Source: Arcuatula senhousia
Lineage: Eukaryota; Mollusca; Bivalvia; Mytilida; Mytilidae
Length of the DNA: 64,000 bases
Assembly: GCA_963971305.1 (NCBI GenBank)
Contig: OZ020307.1
Coordinates: forward strand, 16,071,501 to 16,135,500
Reading direction: 5' to 3'
The notes under the pieces are model-generated. The model made no database searches. It was given only the letters and a program-made list of their open reading frames with translations, and was not told the origin of the DNA. Shown one piece after another: positions 1 to 13,100 of this stretch. Every line of letters begins with the position of its first letter. The first letter of the stretch is position 1. The position numbers were made by a program, and so were the translations under genes.

Positions 1-470
1 GGGCACAGTATTTCTTTTTGACACATGTGGTAAATGGTGGATGGACTATAAACTTTTGATACGGATCAAGCATTCTGCGAGTATTGCAAAACAATACATA
101 GTCCCTAATGGCCACATATTTCAATTTTCAAATAGCCATGACTCTCATCAAAATCTGCGGACCGGATCAAAACATTAACTTGATCTTTAACTTTTCATGA
201 TAAACTCACATACCAAAAACAGTTCATTATCTTCAAGCGTTAAGAAAAACAGCGGAAAACTGAAATTTCAGTGAATTTTCCAAGTTCAAAGGGCCATAAC
301 GCTCATACTTTGCGGTCCGGAACGAAACGTTAACTTGAACTGTAACTCATCATACTTGACTCACATACATAATATTGTGCAATGTCTGCAAGCGTATGGA
401 AATAGTGAGGAAAACTGATTTTGCTACGGACGGACGGACATACTGATTACTATAGAGCATGATGGAGCCC
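1..470. repeat. Dispersed repeat, two ~157-bp related units ending in ACGGACGG
   Basis: Two diverged copies of a unit with a CGGWCCGGA block (near 157 and 314) lie in tandem and end at about 426 in a short CGGACGGACGGACA run, a tail shared with several other repeats in this window. No gene was seen. Confidence 0.5.
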
Positions 471-3030
471 TAAAAAAGAAAAGTAATCATGTACATGTAA
501 CACAGGTATGATAACAGTGAAACAGTTACTAAGTCTCCAAAACGAAGATTCCCAATCATGACACCATGGAATCCCTCTCAGACCGCCTGAGGTACCAAAT
601 GCTTCGTCTCATCAAATAGAGTAATAATAGATATCGTTATAAGATGGAGATCCCAGTGGTTTTCAAAAAGTGTAGTATTCGATCATTTGAGTAGGGTTGG
701 GCGTGACCCCTCAGATCCCTGGCCTCTAAGATACCAAATGCTTCGTTTTGTCATAAGGAGCAAAAATATAAAAGTAATTGGCTAAAGGGTGAGGATCTAA
801 ATGGTTTTCAAGATATTTAATTATGTCATTTGATAGGGGCGGGGCATGATCCCATCAGAGACCTCCATATTGTATCAAATACTTCGTCTTGTTATCAGGA
901 GTATTACTATACTGCTATATATGGTTATTGGTACGAATTATGTTTTAACCTATTAAACAGAGATCAGATTTTGAGGTGTATGGAGGGATGCGGCGCGGTA
1001 CTGCATTGGGGACCCCCTTCTTTTGAAAATGTCAAGTTAGAAGCTTACAGACAACACCTCATAGGATACTATCATTATGCAAAATTTGATTGATATCGGT
1101 TAAGTATTAAGTACAAAGTGCCCAGGACAAAGCTAGCGGTGAAAGAGATAAGATGAAGATTAAGAAGAGGAAAAAAGCGCAACAAAAATAATAAAAGTCT
1201 CAAAACTTCGTTTTGGAGACTGAATTAAGGCACTTTAAATTTCTAGTCAAAATAATCAAATTTCGTGGATAAGCGCAAGTTGAATTTTTAGGGTTAGTCA
1301 CTGATTATACTTATCTGCGACTATCCCCGAATTTCGGGGATAGTCGTATTTCGGGGATAGTCGCCCCACATACGTTGCCTGTAAGAGAGTTGAGCACGTC
1401 GATTATTTTTCCCGCTATAGTTTTGTTTTTTGTGTGTGTTTTATTCAGTTACATGTACAAGTAAGTCTTAATATGATAGACTACCAGATATTTGTACCTG
1501 CTTTTTTTATTTTCTATGAAAAAAACAATCTGAGTTTAATTGTGATTTGAGTTGTGCATGTGGAGTTGGAATATAAAGTGTGGAGAAATCGAACGTTTTG
1601 ATACTCTCCGTCAGTTCTTTCGAATTCCTAACAGGATCTACAGTAATTGGCATCATTTTTCGAAAAACAATAACCGAAATATTTTTAGAGGCAAGGTTTA
1701 TTTGCCGTCAGTATTTAAAGCTACAGTCAGTAGCTCGTTTGAATAGAGCTATATGAAAAGAATGTCTACACTTAGGACAAAATCGAAACAATTCTGGAGG
1801 CTAGATTTTTCGCCACCAGTATTGACAAGACAGTTAGCTTGTTTGAATAAAGCTATATTTCAAAAAAAGGGCTGAACATTATATCCAATACCCACTTAAA
1901 GATGGCAAAGGCCATACAGTGTAAATATAGAATATAATGCTTTCTTTTACAATTTAACAATTTAACAATGAAGGTTTGGCTTTTGTTTTCTTGCTTTTAT
2001 AAATAACGTGTGGTATCAAAATTGGTCCAGTTTTGCAAAGTTAAGTGTTGTTTGTATTTTTAAGCTGATGAACATTTGATTGAAGTTGAAAATATTAAGA
2101 ATCATGCAATTATAAGGAATGATTGTCACATTTTTCGATCTTTCGAATAATATGAGTTGTCGATTGTTGTTTTTATAAGTCCAAGAACAAATTAAATTTT
2201 GTAAACCCACCCAAATCAGATTTAGGACCGGTGCGCCGGGCGCGCGCCCCCCCCCCCCCCCCCCCGTTTGGCAGGAAAATTAGCTTAAGAACTGTATGAA
2301 ACAAGAGGTCCCAGAAGATTTTTTTAATTGTTCGCACTTCCGTTTGAAAATTTTCGGATCCGCCACATCCACCCAGAGCACAGCACTCATAACGTAATGC
2401 GAATAGGGCCCATGTTACCACCACAAACAAAAAAGAAAATGAGCCAGCCAGGCCAATGATCCATCAACGCATCAAGAAAGTGACGAAACCACACTGACGG
2501 AAACCTAACCTATGGTTACTGGTACGAGACCACAGTTAGCTAATAATATATAGTCCCTATTAAAACATAGTATTTCTTGTAAATGCTATTGTAATGTTAG
2601 TTTTTATGACTATATAGTCCCTATTAAAACATAGTATTTCTTGTAAATGCTATTGTGATGTTAGTTTTTATGACTAAAGGATGAACTTGGAGTGAAATGA
2701 GAGATGAAAGATGGTATAAATTTATCAAGTTTTAACTTTTTTGAAATTCATTGATGAAGTTGTGATTCGGCTAAGTGCAAAAAGGTGATTTTTTCATTTT
2801 TTAAGCACCTCTTTTCTGACCCTCATAGGTGAAAATTAAAATGTTTTTAGATGGTAGGATTTTCTGAATTTTTAACTAATGTACTGGAAGCTAATGAACT
2901 GTATGTGGCCAAAGTTTCATTTAAAAAGAAACGGTGCTATTTTTTTAAATTCACATAAGGCTTATTGAAAATGCATTAAAAATTTGGAGAAAATAACTAT
3001 GGTCTCGGGCCTACTGACACTGAAGAATCC
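471..3030. other. Non-coding stretch with small repeats
   Basis: No exon or protein family recognised. It holds a 13-bp-arm inverted repeat at 1318-1346 with a third arm copy at 1351-1363, a long C run after a CG-rich stretch near 2228-2265, and a 64-bp tandem duplication at 2548-2675. Confidence 0.5.
2548..2675. repeat. 64-bp tandem duplication
   Basis: Two copies (2548-2611 and 2612-2675) appear to differ at one position (GTAATG versus GTGATG), so the duplication is recent. Confidence 0.85.
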
Positions 3031-3039
3031 TCAACAGAG

Positions 3040-3660
3040 TTACAAATACCAAAATACCAAAACGTGGGTATAAAAAACGGTTAATTTGGAAATGCTATAT
3101 ATCGATATTTCAAGGAGTAACCTCTCATCAGTAGCATTTGAATCAAAACATTGGAAGGTCAATTCCCATTTGTTGAAAACGAAAAGTACTCAAAACCAAA
3201 ACGTTCGAACAAGGAAGCCAAATCGAGCACCGAGGCATTACAAGGATTTAAGCAATTTTGAATTTAAAAATCGGAAAATTCAACGACAAAAATATTAGAA
3301 ATTTTATGGTAAATCGTGTCCGACAAGTCTGACGACCAGGCTTGTGATTACCCTCGAGTATTTCTGGTCCACCTGGCAGCAGCGGTTATCGCCCAATGGT
3401 TTAAAAATTACAAATACCAAAAAACGCGGATATAAACGGTCAATTGGATATGCTATATATCGATATTTCAAGGAGTAACCTTTCATCAGTAGCATTTAAA
3501 TCAAAATATTGGAGGGTCGAATTCCCAAACTGTTGAACACGAAAAGTACTCAAAACAAAAAAGTTCTAAATCCAGCAACAAGGATATCGACCATGTGCAT
3601 TACAAGGAAAGAAACCTGGTGTTTTAAACAATTTTGAATTTAAAAATCGGAGAATTCAGA
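3040..3660 (+). repeat. Two diverged direct copies, period ~365 bp
   Basis: The block from about 3040 to 3290 recurs from about 3405 to 3660. Shared landmarks are TGCTATATATCGATATTTC, GTACTCAAAAC and AATTTTGAATTTAAAAATCG. The second copy has small insertions. No coding function is supported. Confidence 0.7.
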
Positions 3661-5459
3661 GTAGAGAGAAAGGTAGGAACACTTACCCAAGTGGGATATA
3701 GCCAATTCACATAAAAAAAACCTTATCTCTGGAAAATGCAATGCTAAATTCTGCTTGCAACTAAGCACACTGTGATGCGGATACTTAGCAGAAGGATAGA
3801 AACAAACAAGAATACGTCCAAAAGGCATAATGCCTCATCTCGCAACATTTGGCACGGACGGACGAACGAACCCGAACACTATATGCCCCCTACTTTCGTA
3901 GATATGGCATACAAGAATTAAAGCGATTAACCCGTGCAAAGTAAAACATGGTCCACGGGAAAAACTAAGTTGACTGCCATTGTGTTTGGACGTAAGGGAC
4001 CTCCCCTCCCCTTTTGGGACAATTTAGCCATGACAACGGCCCCAGTGACCCTACCTTCATAAAGAACCTACTAAGTTTTAGGAATGAAGATCGAACGGGC
4101 ACCTTCACTACTATTTCGGTATCCTTTTCGAATGATGGAGTACTTAGTAGTAGGCATTTCTTTAAATATCATATTATTTACTAGTGGTTTAAGTCGTTGG
4201 CGATAGATATAATTTAAATACATACTTAGGTATCCATAGGACACGGATGCCCCCATAGGCCCCAAACAGGAAGAAGTCCGACAGATCTGAGAGTTGCTTA
4301 GAACGAACAGTTTGACATACTGAACCATCCAACCAAGTTTCAAATCATTTTCATTTACAGTTTCTGAGAAAAGCTTGACGTAAATTTTCATCTCGACCCA
4401 TTCCCAAATAGGAAGTAGAAGTCCGTCAGGCCTAAAAGTAGCATAGGACATACAGATTGATATACTGAATCACCCAGCCAAATTTTGAATCATTCTCATG
4501 TGCAGACGCGAGACACGAGTCCCAACATGTCGTCGTGGAGGCATAAACAACTACATGAATGTTTTAAGATGCATTTTTTATCTAAACACTGGACTTTACA
4601 ATTATCCAATCTCATAGGGTTGTATAAGTTTGACAAGAACTTTTCGGTAAATACAAGCAGCAAAACATATCTTTTAAGGGTGATGACTTTGCTAAAGTGT
4701 TTTTTTTTTATCCCAAACCAAATGCTTTTATACTCAAAAGCAAATAGATGAAAACAAACAGCCAAATGAACAAAAAACAAAAGAAAGCAATAATAGACAA
4801 TATCTTATATCTTTAAAGAACCATAATCCCTACAAAGGGGTCACCCGCTAATTTTGACCTTCAGTCTTTAGTAGAGTATAGTCACTATAGTGATAGCTTT
4901 TTTTTCATAACCGACATCATTAACAAGAGCCCTAATCATTCACCTGACTTCAATGCTTGAATATTTATACTAGAAAGACAAAACTACTCCAACATTTGAA
5001 GGGTCATAACTCTTACATCAGGTCCTCTTACAACTTTACAGGAAGTTAAATGTAGAGCACAATCAGATGAAGGTAAATATATTGTCGAAATCCAATAATG
5101 GGTCTCAATGGAGTTTTTCTCAATTAGTTTACCATTTTAGCAAGCCAAAACGTTCTTCTACCATCTAGACTAGTTTCCAAATATACAATGGCGAAAGATG
5201 ACACGAGCACCTTCAGGTCACTTGAGCTGAAACCCATACACTCTGTCTATTTAAAAAAAAAAACTTTTAATATCCATAAAACTAATAAGAGGTCATATGA
5301 CAACTTAGACTCAAAAACTTCTTGTGCAAGTCTTAATCAGGGATTTTTTTTCTTACTCAGTCTGGTAAATATGTGAAAACAACTTCAACTTTATTGCAAT
5401 AAAGTGTCATGACGTCTATTAAGTGTCATCTAGCCACATTTACTAACATTTTAGATCAC
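3661..5459. other. Repeat-derived non-coding stretch
   Basis: It contains an ACGGACGGACG tail near 3853 followed by TATGCCCCC, and fragments with GGGTCATAAC-like phrases common to other repeats here (about 4840 and 5005). No gene recognised; short open frames lack any family match or splice context. Confidence 0.4.
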
Positions 5460-5990
5460 CACACGAAAGTGAGGGGAGCTTATGTGATACCCTGAGAGTC
5501 GGCGTCTGCATCCACTTTCAGAAGAATGGTTAATGTCCATACCAAATTACTGACAAGTGCCACATCAACCATTTTGGTATGGTAGGTGCACCTAGTGACG
5601 CTAAGCATAATACATGCTTCGGATGCTGGCTGTGTCCTATATATTTTTTGCAATTGGTGAATACTTACAGAAGAATGGTTCAAGTCCATGCCTGCTAACT
5701 GACATGTGTCACGCCAATCGCTTACTGAAATGTGTTCTGAACAACCATATTGGTATAGAAGGTGCGCCTACTATGATGCTTAGCACAATGTATGCATTAG
5801 ATGCTGACTGTATCCTTTATTTTCCGCATGAATGGATGGTTAAAGCCCATTCCCGCTACCAGACAAGTACCACATCAACCAAAGTTGTATGGTAGGTGCA
5901 GATAGATATGCTCAGCAAGTTGCATGGCTCAGATACTTGCTTTGACCTTGCTTTCTGCATGGATGCACTTATAAAACTTTGAAAAGTTCA
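5460..5990. repeat. Degenerate tandem repeat, ~3 copies of 130-180 bp
   Basis: Landmarks recur three times: GAATGGTT, a CAACCA block before GGTATGGTAGGTGC (5565, 5740, 5875), and TGCTTAGC/TGCTCAGC. Copies are strongly diverged. Confidence 0.6.
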
Positions 5991-8900
5991 AGTCCATTTG
6001 AATGGTTATATGCCCAATATGGATAGTCATTTGCCCTGGACAAAGCAGCCCATGGTGGACTGACAAAATTTTTTGACCCATGCAGCCTTTAATGGACTTT
6101 CCATCCACATTTCACAAGGAATCATTTTATTCAAAAGCAGACCAAAATGAATTACAATTACAAAAACATCACCCCTTTGCTACATTTTGTACCTTTCACT
6201 TTTGCCCATTTTGACCCCTATCAACAAGTAGGAGGAAATCAATCCTAAATTTTTTAATTCACTACCGGACAAGAATTAATGAGCAAAAAAAGTTTTGAAA
6301 TGGGACTATTAATAAAAGTTTCGATTTTGGCCCTTTTTGGTCCCTAACTTCATCTCGGAAAAAGGTGAGTTGCAAAAATTTATCCTTGTTTTGTACTGAC
6401 TACTCTACAAGACTTTTAAACATGCAAAAATAATTCAAAATCGGACCAGAAATAAAAAAATTGCATTTTTTGTCCTGTTTTGGCCCCTCATTTTTGATTT
6501 AAAAAGACTAAGCCCTCCAAAATCAATACCACATATGGTTTAATGGTTAGGCATATCATTGTCATATTTCATAGCAACTGGCCAACCAGAATTAATGGTT
6601 ACTGTGGAAACAAATGAAATATTTGAATTTTTTGCCCCATTAGGGTCTTTAATTTGTAACTAATGGGCCCAAAATTAATCCCATTCATCCTTTTATGGTA
6701 TGAAACATTATTGTAAAATTTCACAGCATTTGGTAAACCAAAATGTTTTTAATTTTTTAATTTGTTTTTACTCAGTTTAAGATTTTTTTTTCTTAAAGCA
6801 TTTATGCTTGAAAATTACATTTGCAAACATTTCTTTTCTGATTTATCCCCCCTATTATCAATGGTGTAAAATACCTTATTAGCCGTAATACCTACTTCAA
6901 CTTTTGTTTTTATTTTAGTTTTTTTTCAAATAGTATAAATATGTCATAGAGTTAAACCATAGTTTCCAAATATTCAAGTTTATTTAATTCTCTAATTAAG
7001 CTTAATGTAAAACTTGTATAAAGCAATATCTACATGTTGTCATAAATGTCTATGAACACAAAGCATATATTTTTTTTTCTTTATTTCAAATACTTTTTTT
7101 GGTCATGTGTGCTTTATTCTTTTTTCATACATACATTTATGAAAGTTTGATTGTTCAACTTTGTGTATAACGTGTTAATTTTCATTGTTACAGTGTTCTA
7201 GCTAGGATTTTGTCAAGGCAGGGTGCTGCTCCCAAAAAGGGCAATTTTATTCACAAACGACACTATATAGAAGGGCATTTGGTTCATGAACTACACTATA
7301 TAAAAGAGCATTTTTCTCATACCATACCTCACATATTTAACTAAAAGGTATGTGGAATAACTTAATTAAAATTCAGCGCGCGTTTCTTAAGGGCCTCTAT
7401 AAATGTCTTTTTTCTAGTACACAGTATTCATAATCAAATCTTAAGTCCTGTTATTGATTTCTTAATGATGTTAATATTTAGCAGGAAATATTGTGTAACT
7501 TTGTGTAAATCTTGCTCTTTCTCTAAAAATTATTAGCGCTCTAATCACTTAAATTCATCAAAATCATTGTATCCTCATTGACTTTTAAAAGAAGTCATTC
7601 TTTTCATAGAATGAGTGTTGATTTCAAGAAATCAGCCATCAATTTTGACAGGCTAAAATAATAAATGTTGTCAAATAAGGTGAATCTATGACAAAGCAAA
7701 ATGACAAATACAAAAATATTTATACAAAATAATACTTAAACTTTATATATTTTAATGAGCAATCTTTTAAGTTATCCACTGGTGAATTTAAAGTAAAATA
7801 TATTATAAAGTTACGATTTTGTTGAAAAAATATAATTTTGAAAGGGGCATAACAATGCACATAAAATAAACAAAGTGCCAGCATTGCCGACGGGGATACA
7901 GTTAACATGACAAATCTCTGTAAAAGAGGAAATGAAAGTGTTATATATTAAAGTGTGGGTGGTGGAGTGGTTTTACTTACCCCATATAACTTCAACATCA
8001 GAGCCAACCATTCAGGTGACTTGAAAACAAAATTACAACAATGTTATTTAAACTTACTAAATGTTCAGTTACTGAAATATTTCAATCATACAACTTTAAA
8101 TTCAAGGTCAGTATCAAAAATTGGAGATACGGCTGTTGTGGTATACTACTGGTGTACTCCATCAACCTAGGACTTAGTTTTTGAAATTTGGAGGTTTTCA
8201 TAACTTATCCTTGTCAGCAATAGAATTTCCATTAAAAAACCAACGAAAACCTATGGAAAATTATAAATAAGTGTCTTTCAATAAACTTGCATTAATGAGA
8301 GTTAAATGGCCAATTTAACCCAAGGGCATGGTAGATTTTAGGCATTTATCTAACTTCAACTAAATTTGGCACCTTTAAAAATATTACCAGCTTTTACTTT
8401 GTTTTGTAGATATAACAATGCACATTTGTAATTTTATTTATTTCATCATTATCATCATATAACAACCATTCATAACATAAAAATATGAAATATATAATTA
8501 TAACATTTCAATCTCTTGACATTCTTCACAGCACTCTTACTATAAATATTATGGTTGAATGAAAAAAATATGAAATATTTCATACATCTAAAAAATTGGT
8601 TCAAGAAAAACTTTTCTTTTCAGCTTTGTCTGTAGGCTGAAAATATTCTTAATCTTTTTATTTCTTATAGGCATTAAATAAGTCAATTTCAAATAGAAAT
8701 TGTTTGCATAAGTCATTAATATTGTACACCTCAATTTGTTTTTACAAATTAACATTAAATTACATCATAACAATCTTAAATTATCAAAAAAATATTATGA
8801 CAGTGAAACAAAATAAGAAATAAATATCACAGATTTTTATTTTAACCTTAAAATTCCTATAAGGAACAAAAGATTCAATTAACTACACTTGTAACAATTG

Positions 8901-10045
8901 TCACTATCATTTAATGCAGAGAGGGATAATTATTGAAAGGGATGTTTTGCTCAGTTCAGGACAAATTGGGGAGTTCCAGGTTAATTTTTTGTTGAAAATC
9001 TAAACGAAAATTACAACAAAACAAAGAAAATTGGATTTTAACCCCAATAACCCCTCTCTTGGTGTGCCAGTGCTTAATATCAATATCAATGTATTGTAAA
9101 AACTTCAAAACAGAGTTTTCAATCGAAACATGCATTTAAATTTTGAAAAGCAAACACCTCTCCATAAATTTTCAGTGGTATACTTTAAACAAGATGAAAT
9201 AGTCACTGTTTACCAATACTATATTTATCAATACAAGTGGTCCCCTAACTATAACCTTCAATCTATGTAACATTATATCATTGTACATAAGCATTAAGTC
9301 TATAAATAAAGCAAAAACTAACTAAATGTTGGCATGTCTTTAAAAATACCCCCAAAACACTGTTTCCTTGTTTTGTTTCATTTCAATATCTATAATGTAA
9401 TTTTGTGTAATGCATAGATACTTTATATCTCTTCCATTTTTACAACCAATTAAACTTGAACATATTTGATGATTAAGTGAAAATTAGTTGAAGACTAGAA
9501 ATCATAACATGCACCATATCTGATAAAGTCAAAAGATGACAATACAAGTGTTTTTTGAAACACCAATTTTATTTCCCCCCCAAAAAGTTATCTTTCATAG
9601 ATTGAAGAATAAACAAAAGGAAAAATGTAACTTTGATATTAAAAGAATGTGTTAATGAAACTTGTCAATTTGAACCTTCTCAAAGATCAAAATTGATTAG
9701 CAAAAATTTTGACATGGATTTTTTGTGGTTTAAACTATCAAGCCTATTTTACCAGTATCACATAGAATCAAATCATCTTATGTCTATCTCATTTAAAGAA
9801 ATTTGTTTCACAAGTATGGCAATTTTTATGAAGTCTTAAAGCACCAAATTCCTTCAAGTGTGAAACTCTGAATTAGAACATCAGATTCAAAGCCAACCCT
9901 GTTTGATATGTTACTAAAATCAAAGTATTGCTTGCTTTTTGGTGTAATGTTTCACCCTATATCCAATCACCAGTGACATAGCCGTCTCATTCCTGGGCCT
10001 TCAGTCCAATGTTTACATAGTTTTTCACTATGGAATTTTCATCCA
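5991..10045. other. USO1 3' flank and 3' UTR region, repeat-rich
   Basis: About 6030-6780 contains a T-rich dispersed repeat with TTTTGGCCCC-type phrases; similar phrases recur at 62940-63140. The rest is AT-rich without a recognisable exon. The USO1 3' UTR runs down from 10045 to an unknown end. Confidence 0.4.
9568..9573 (-). terminator. Candidate USO1 poly(A) signal
   Basis: The first canonical AATAAA on the minus strand that I found downstream of the USO1 stop, about 470 nt away. The true cleavage site is not shown by sequence; another AATAAA-like cluster lies near 8436-8445. Confidence 0.4.
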
Positions 10046-10111
10046 TCAAGAATCTTCATCATCATCATCTAAATCATCTCCAAGGTCATCATCATCTTCA
10101 TCTTCCTCTAC
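10046..10111 (-). CDS. USO1: USO1 last exon, acidic tail and stop
   Basis: 66 nt including TGA. It encodes VEEDEDDDDLGDDLDDDDED then S. In p115 the acidic tail binds GM130 and giantin (family knowledge). The mammalian tail is longer and carries an internal casein-kinase serine; here the only serine is the last residue. The acceptor is TTTTACAG. Confidence 0.93.
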   Translation of the reverse strand, partial: VEEDEDDDDLGDDLDDDDEDS

Positions 10112-13100
10112 CTGTAAAACAAATGTAAATATAAAAGTTAAGTCATTTAACCAGTCATCATTATCCTTATCTTCCTTCTACAGAAAAAATATCAAGTAAG
10201 TCACTCAAGAATAGAAAAAGGAGACATTTAGGTTATCTTATTACATGTGAGTCCTGTTGAAATATGGGGGTTTTATGTACCCTTTGTCACATTTAGGGTT
10301 AGCTTTTTTAAGCTGATTACTTACAAACTGTAAGTCAGATCTTTAAAAACTTTGTACATTTATTGTAAAGGGGATAATTTCAAGCGGATCAAATCTAAAC
10401 CAATAATGTCTTGAAATGTGTCTGCAAGGTATTATTTTTGCAAAATGGCTTAACTCTTATAGCCATTTTATGTGGAAATCAATCAATCACATGTTGTTTT
10501 ATTTTAATGAATTATTATAAATACAATTAAAACAAGAACAGAATTCCTGGGTCCCCCGTCGAGTGGCAAGAATTCTGAGTCAGCCCACTTAACAGGAAGT
10601 AGATAATGGACAGACCTGGAAACGCATCCTAACATATGGGACCCCTTCTGTAAGCTGCATACCAAATATCAAAAGCCTACGAATAGTAATAGCTGAGAAC
10701 TCTGTTACGAAAAATTTTCCATTTTTGACCCTTAAAAAAGTCTGCTCGTTAAACAGGAAGTTGGTCAGCCACAGACCTGGAAACATTCCACCCTTACCTT
10801 AAGCTGCATACCAAATATCAAAAGCATTTACAATTTATAGTTTCTGAGAAATCTGTTACGAAAAAAGTGTAACAGACGGACGGAAGGACGCACAGACACC
10901 AGCATTTCTATGTCCCCTCTACACGTTGCAGTGGGGGACAAAAACATCTGGTCATTAGTGTCTTTGAAGACATGGCTTATAATTGCCAGGAAATAAAAGA
11001 ATATACATGATATATACATTACCTGTTGCCCTAATTCCTTTAATTTAGACTTATATTTGTCTATTTTTGTGTCTTGGTCAGCTAGTAAAACTAAAAGATC
11101 TTCTTGTTCTTTCTTTAAGGTATCTAGTTCTTCCTCTACGCCTTCTTTTGCTCTGACTATCTGCTTTTTCTCTTCTTCTAATTTCTACAAACAGAAGTTG
11201 CAAGGTAATAAAGAAATTCAAGTTTCTAACATGCTATCTGACACATAGTAAAAAATCTTTCAAAGTAAGTGATTGACAGACCCCCAATATGGAACTCCAA
11301 GCTGATTCTGCATACCAAATATCATGAGGTTGTGATTAAATGATGCAGGGTAAACTGTTATGAAAAATTTCCCCATCTGTTGCCCACCACCCAAATTGAA
11401 ACCATTTTTAAATTGGATTTATATTTTGTAAAATCTTAACAAAAACGTTCACAAAGATAAAACTTTCTACTCAGTACATGTAGTAGCATCTCCACCAACA
11501 ACTTACCAAAACTATTGAAATAATTTGTACCTGTGTCAATATTCAAAAGTAAATGTAATACACAAACAGGGGCCAATTGCACAGCAGTTAGTAGCAACCA
11601 ATGAAGGCTGCTGGCCGATTTCCCCTGAATTTTATAAAATGCTGCCGATTTATGTAAGTTGTGTCGTGTAAACTTCTTCCTCATTTCCTTATTTTCTTTT
11701 ACATTTTCATATCATTTAGATGGATGATATAAAAGTATCTGTATTTATTTCTAAGCATTATGGGTCAATTGTTTTTTTTTTCTAAGACAATAAAGAGGCC
11801 ATAACTTACATTAAATTTATCTATAGATTTCAGATTATCTTCATTAGATTTCTTAATTCTTTCTGTTAATTGTTGTTTTTCTTCTTTTAATTTGTTGATT
11901 TCATTTTTTAAACTATCTACATCTTCATCTAAAGTATTGTTAACCACAGGTGGGGCTTTTCTCTGTAAAAAAAAAGAAAAAATATTTGTTATTTTAATAT
12001 ATCTGCTTCATTCAGGTTCAATGAAGAAAACACCTTTTTTATAATGTTGGGTTTTTTTTCAACCTCCAGGATCAATGATATTATTGAGATTCATTCAGAT
12101 TTTAAAGGGATATTGTCTACGAAAAATTTTTTTTTTAAAAGAACTTTTAGAGGTGCAAACCAGGGGTGGGCAATTTTCACTGAAAATCCCTCTGAAAATG
12201 AAATATTTTCTGAAAAAAAGGGGCACAACCTAATACAACCCCTGTTCTGACAACAACTTACTAAATTTTCCATTTGTTGTTGAGCTTCACTATATTGCAC
12301 TTGTAATTGACTAAATTGAGCATTATTATTTTCTAATGTCTGCCTACACTCTTGTAAGTCTATATTAAGTCTATTAATAGTGGCATTAAGTACGGCAGTT
12401 TCACTTGGGTTGTTTTCCTTATTTTCTTCAGTTTCGTTCTGACTTATAATTTGTGCCTCAGCTCTTGTCAACTCTCCTTTCTGAAAGTAAAATAAAGAAA
12501 CTGTTGAATACTTTGGACATCTGAGTTATGCCATTGTTAACCCTTGCCGTGCTGTGTTGTTGTACTTGGTTCAAGTGCTCACTGCTGCATTGTTTTGGTT
12601 AAAAACGACAAATTACCACTATATAACTTCAAACAGTTGTAGAAATAAAACCAAACAACATATAACTTTGATAATTTATATGGAAGTACATTTATGACAA
12701 AGCTTCAAAATTATATAATCAACAACACAATATGGTTTCCATGGTAACCAAGTCATTCATGTTTTCCCGTAAAAAACATTTTTTGTAGCGTTTCTTTCAT
12801 TTATTGTTTTTTTAAACAAATAAATTGTAGAATAAATGAAATGATTTGATAATTTAGGAATAAAAAGTGTCAAATGAACCAATTTCTCTCAAAATATTTA
12901 CTAATAAGCCTTTAAGATAAAAATTATACATTGTATAAAGGATACTATTATTTTGTTAAAAATAACAATTTTTGTAAACAAATAAATATATGAAGTGAGC
13001 TTTGGACACCTGACTTAAACTAATGTGAACAATACTTGAAACATGTAAGTACATTTTCAATTAAATAACAGTTGTAAACATACATGTATATATCATTTCT

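Noticed and set aside
830..1093. 87-codon open frame
   Set aside because: No family resemblance, no splice context, embedded in repeat-like DNA.
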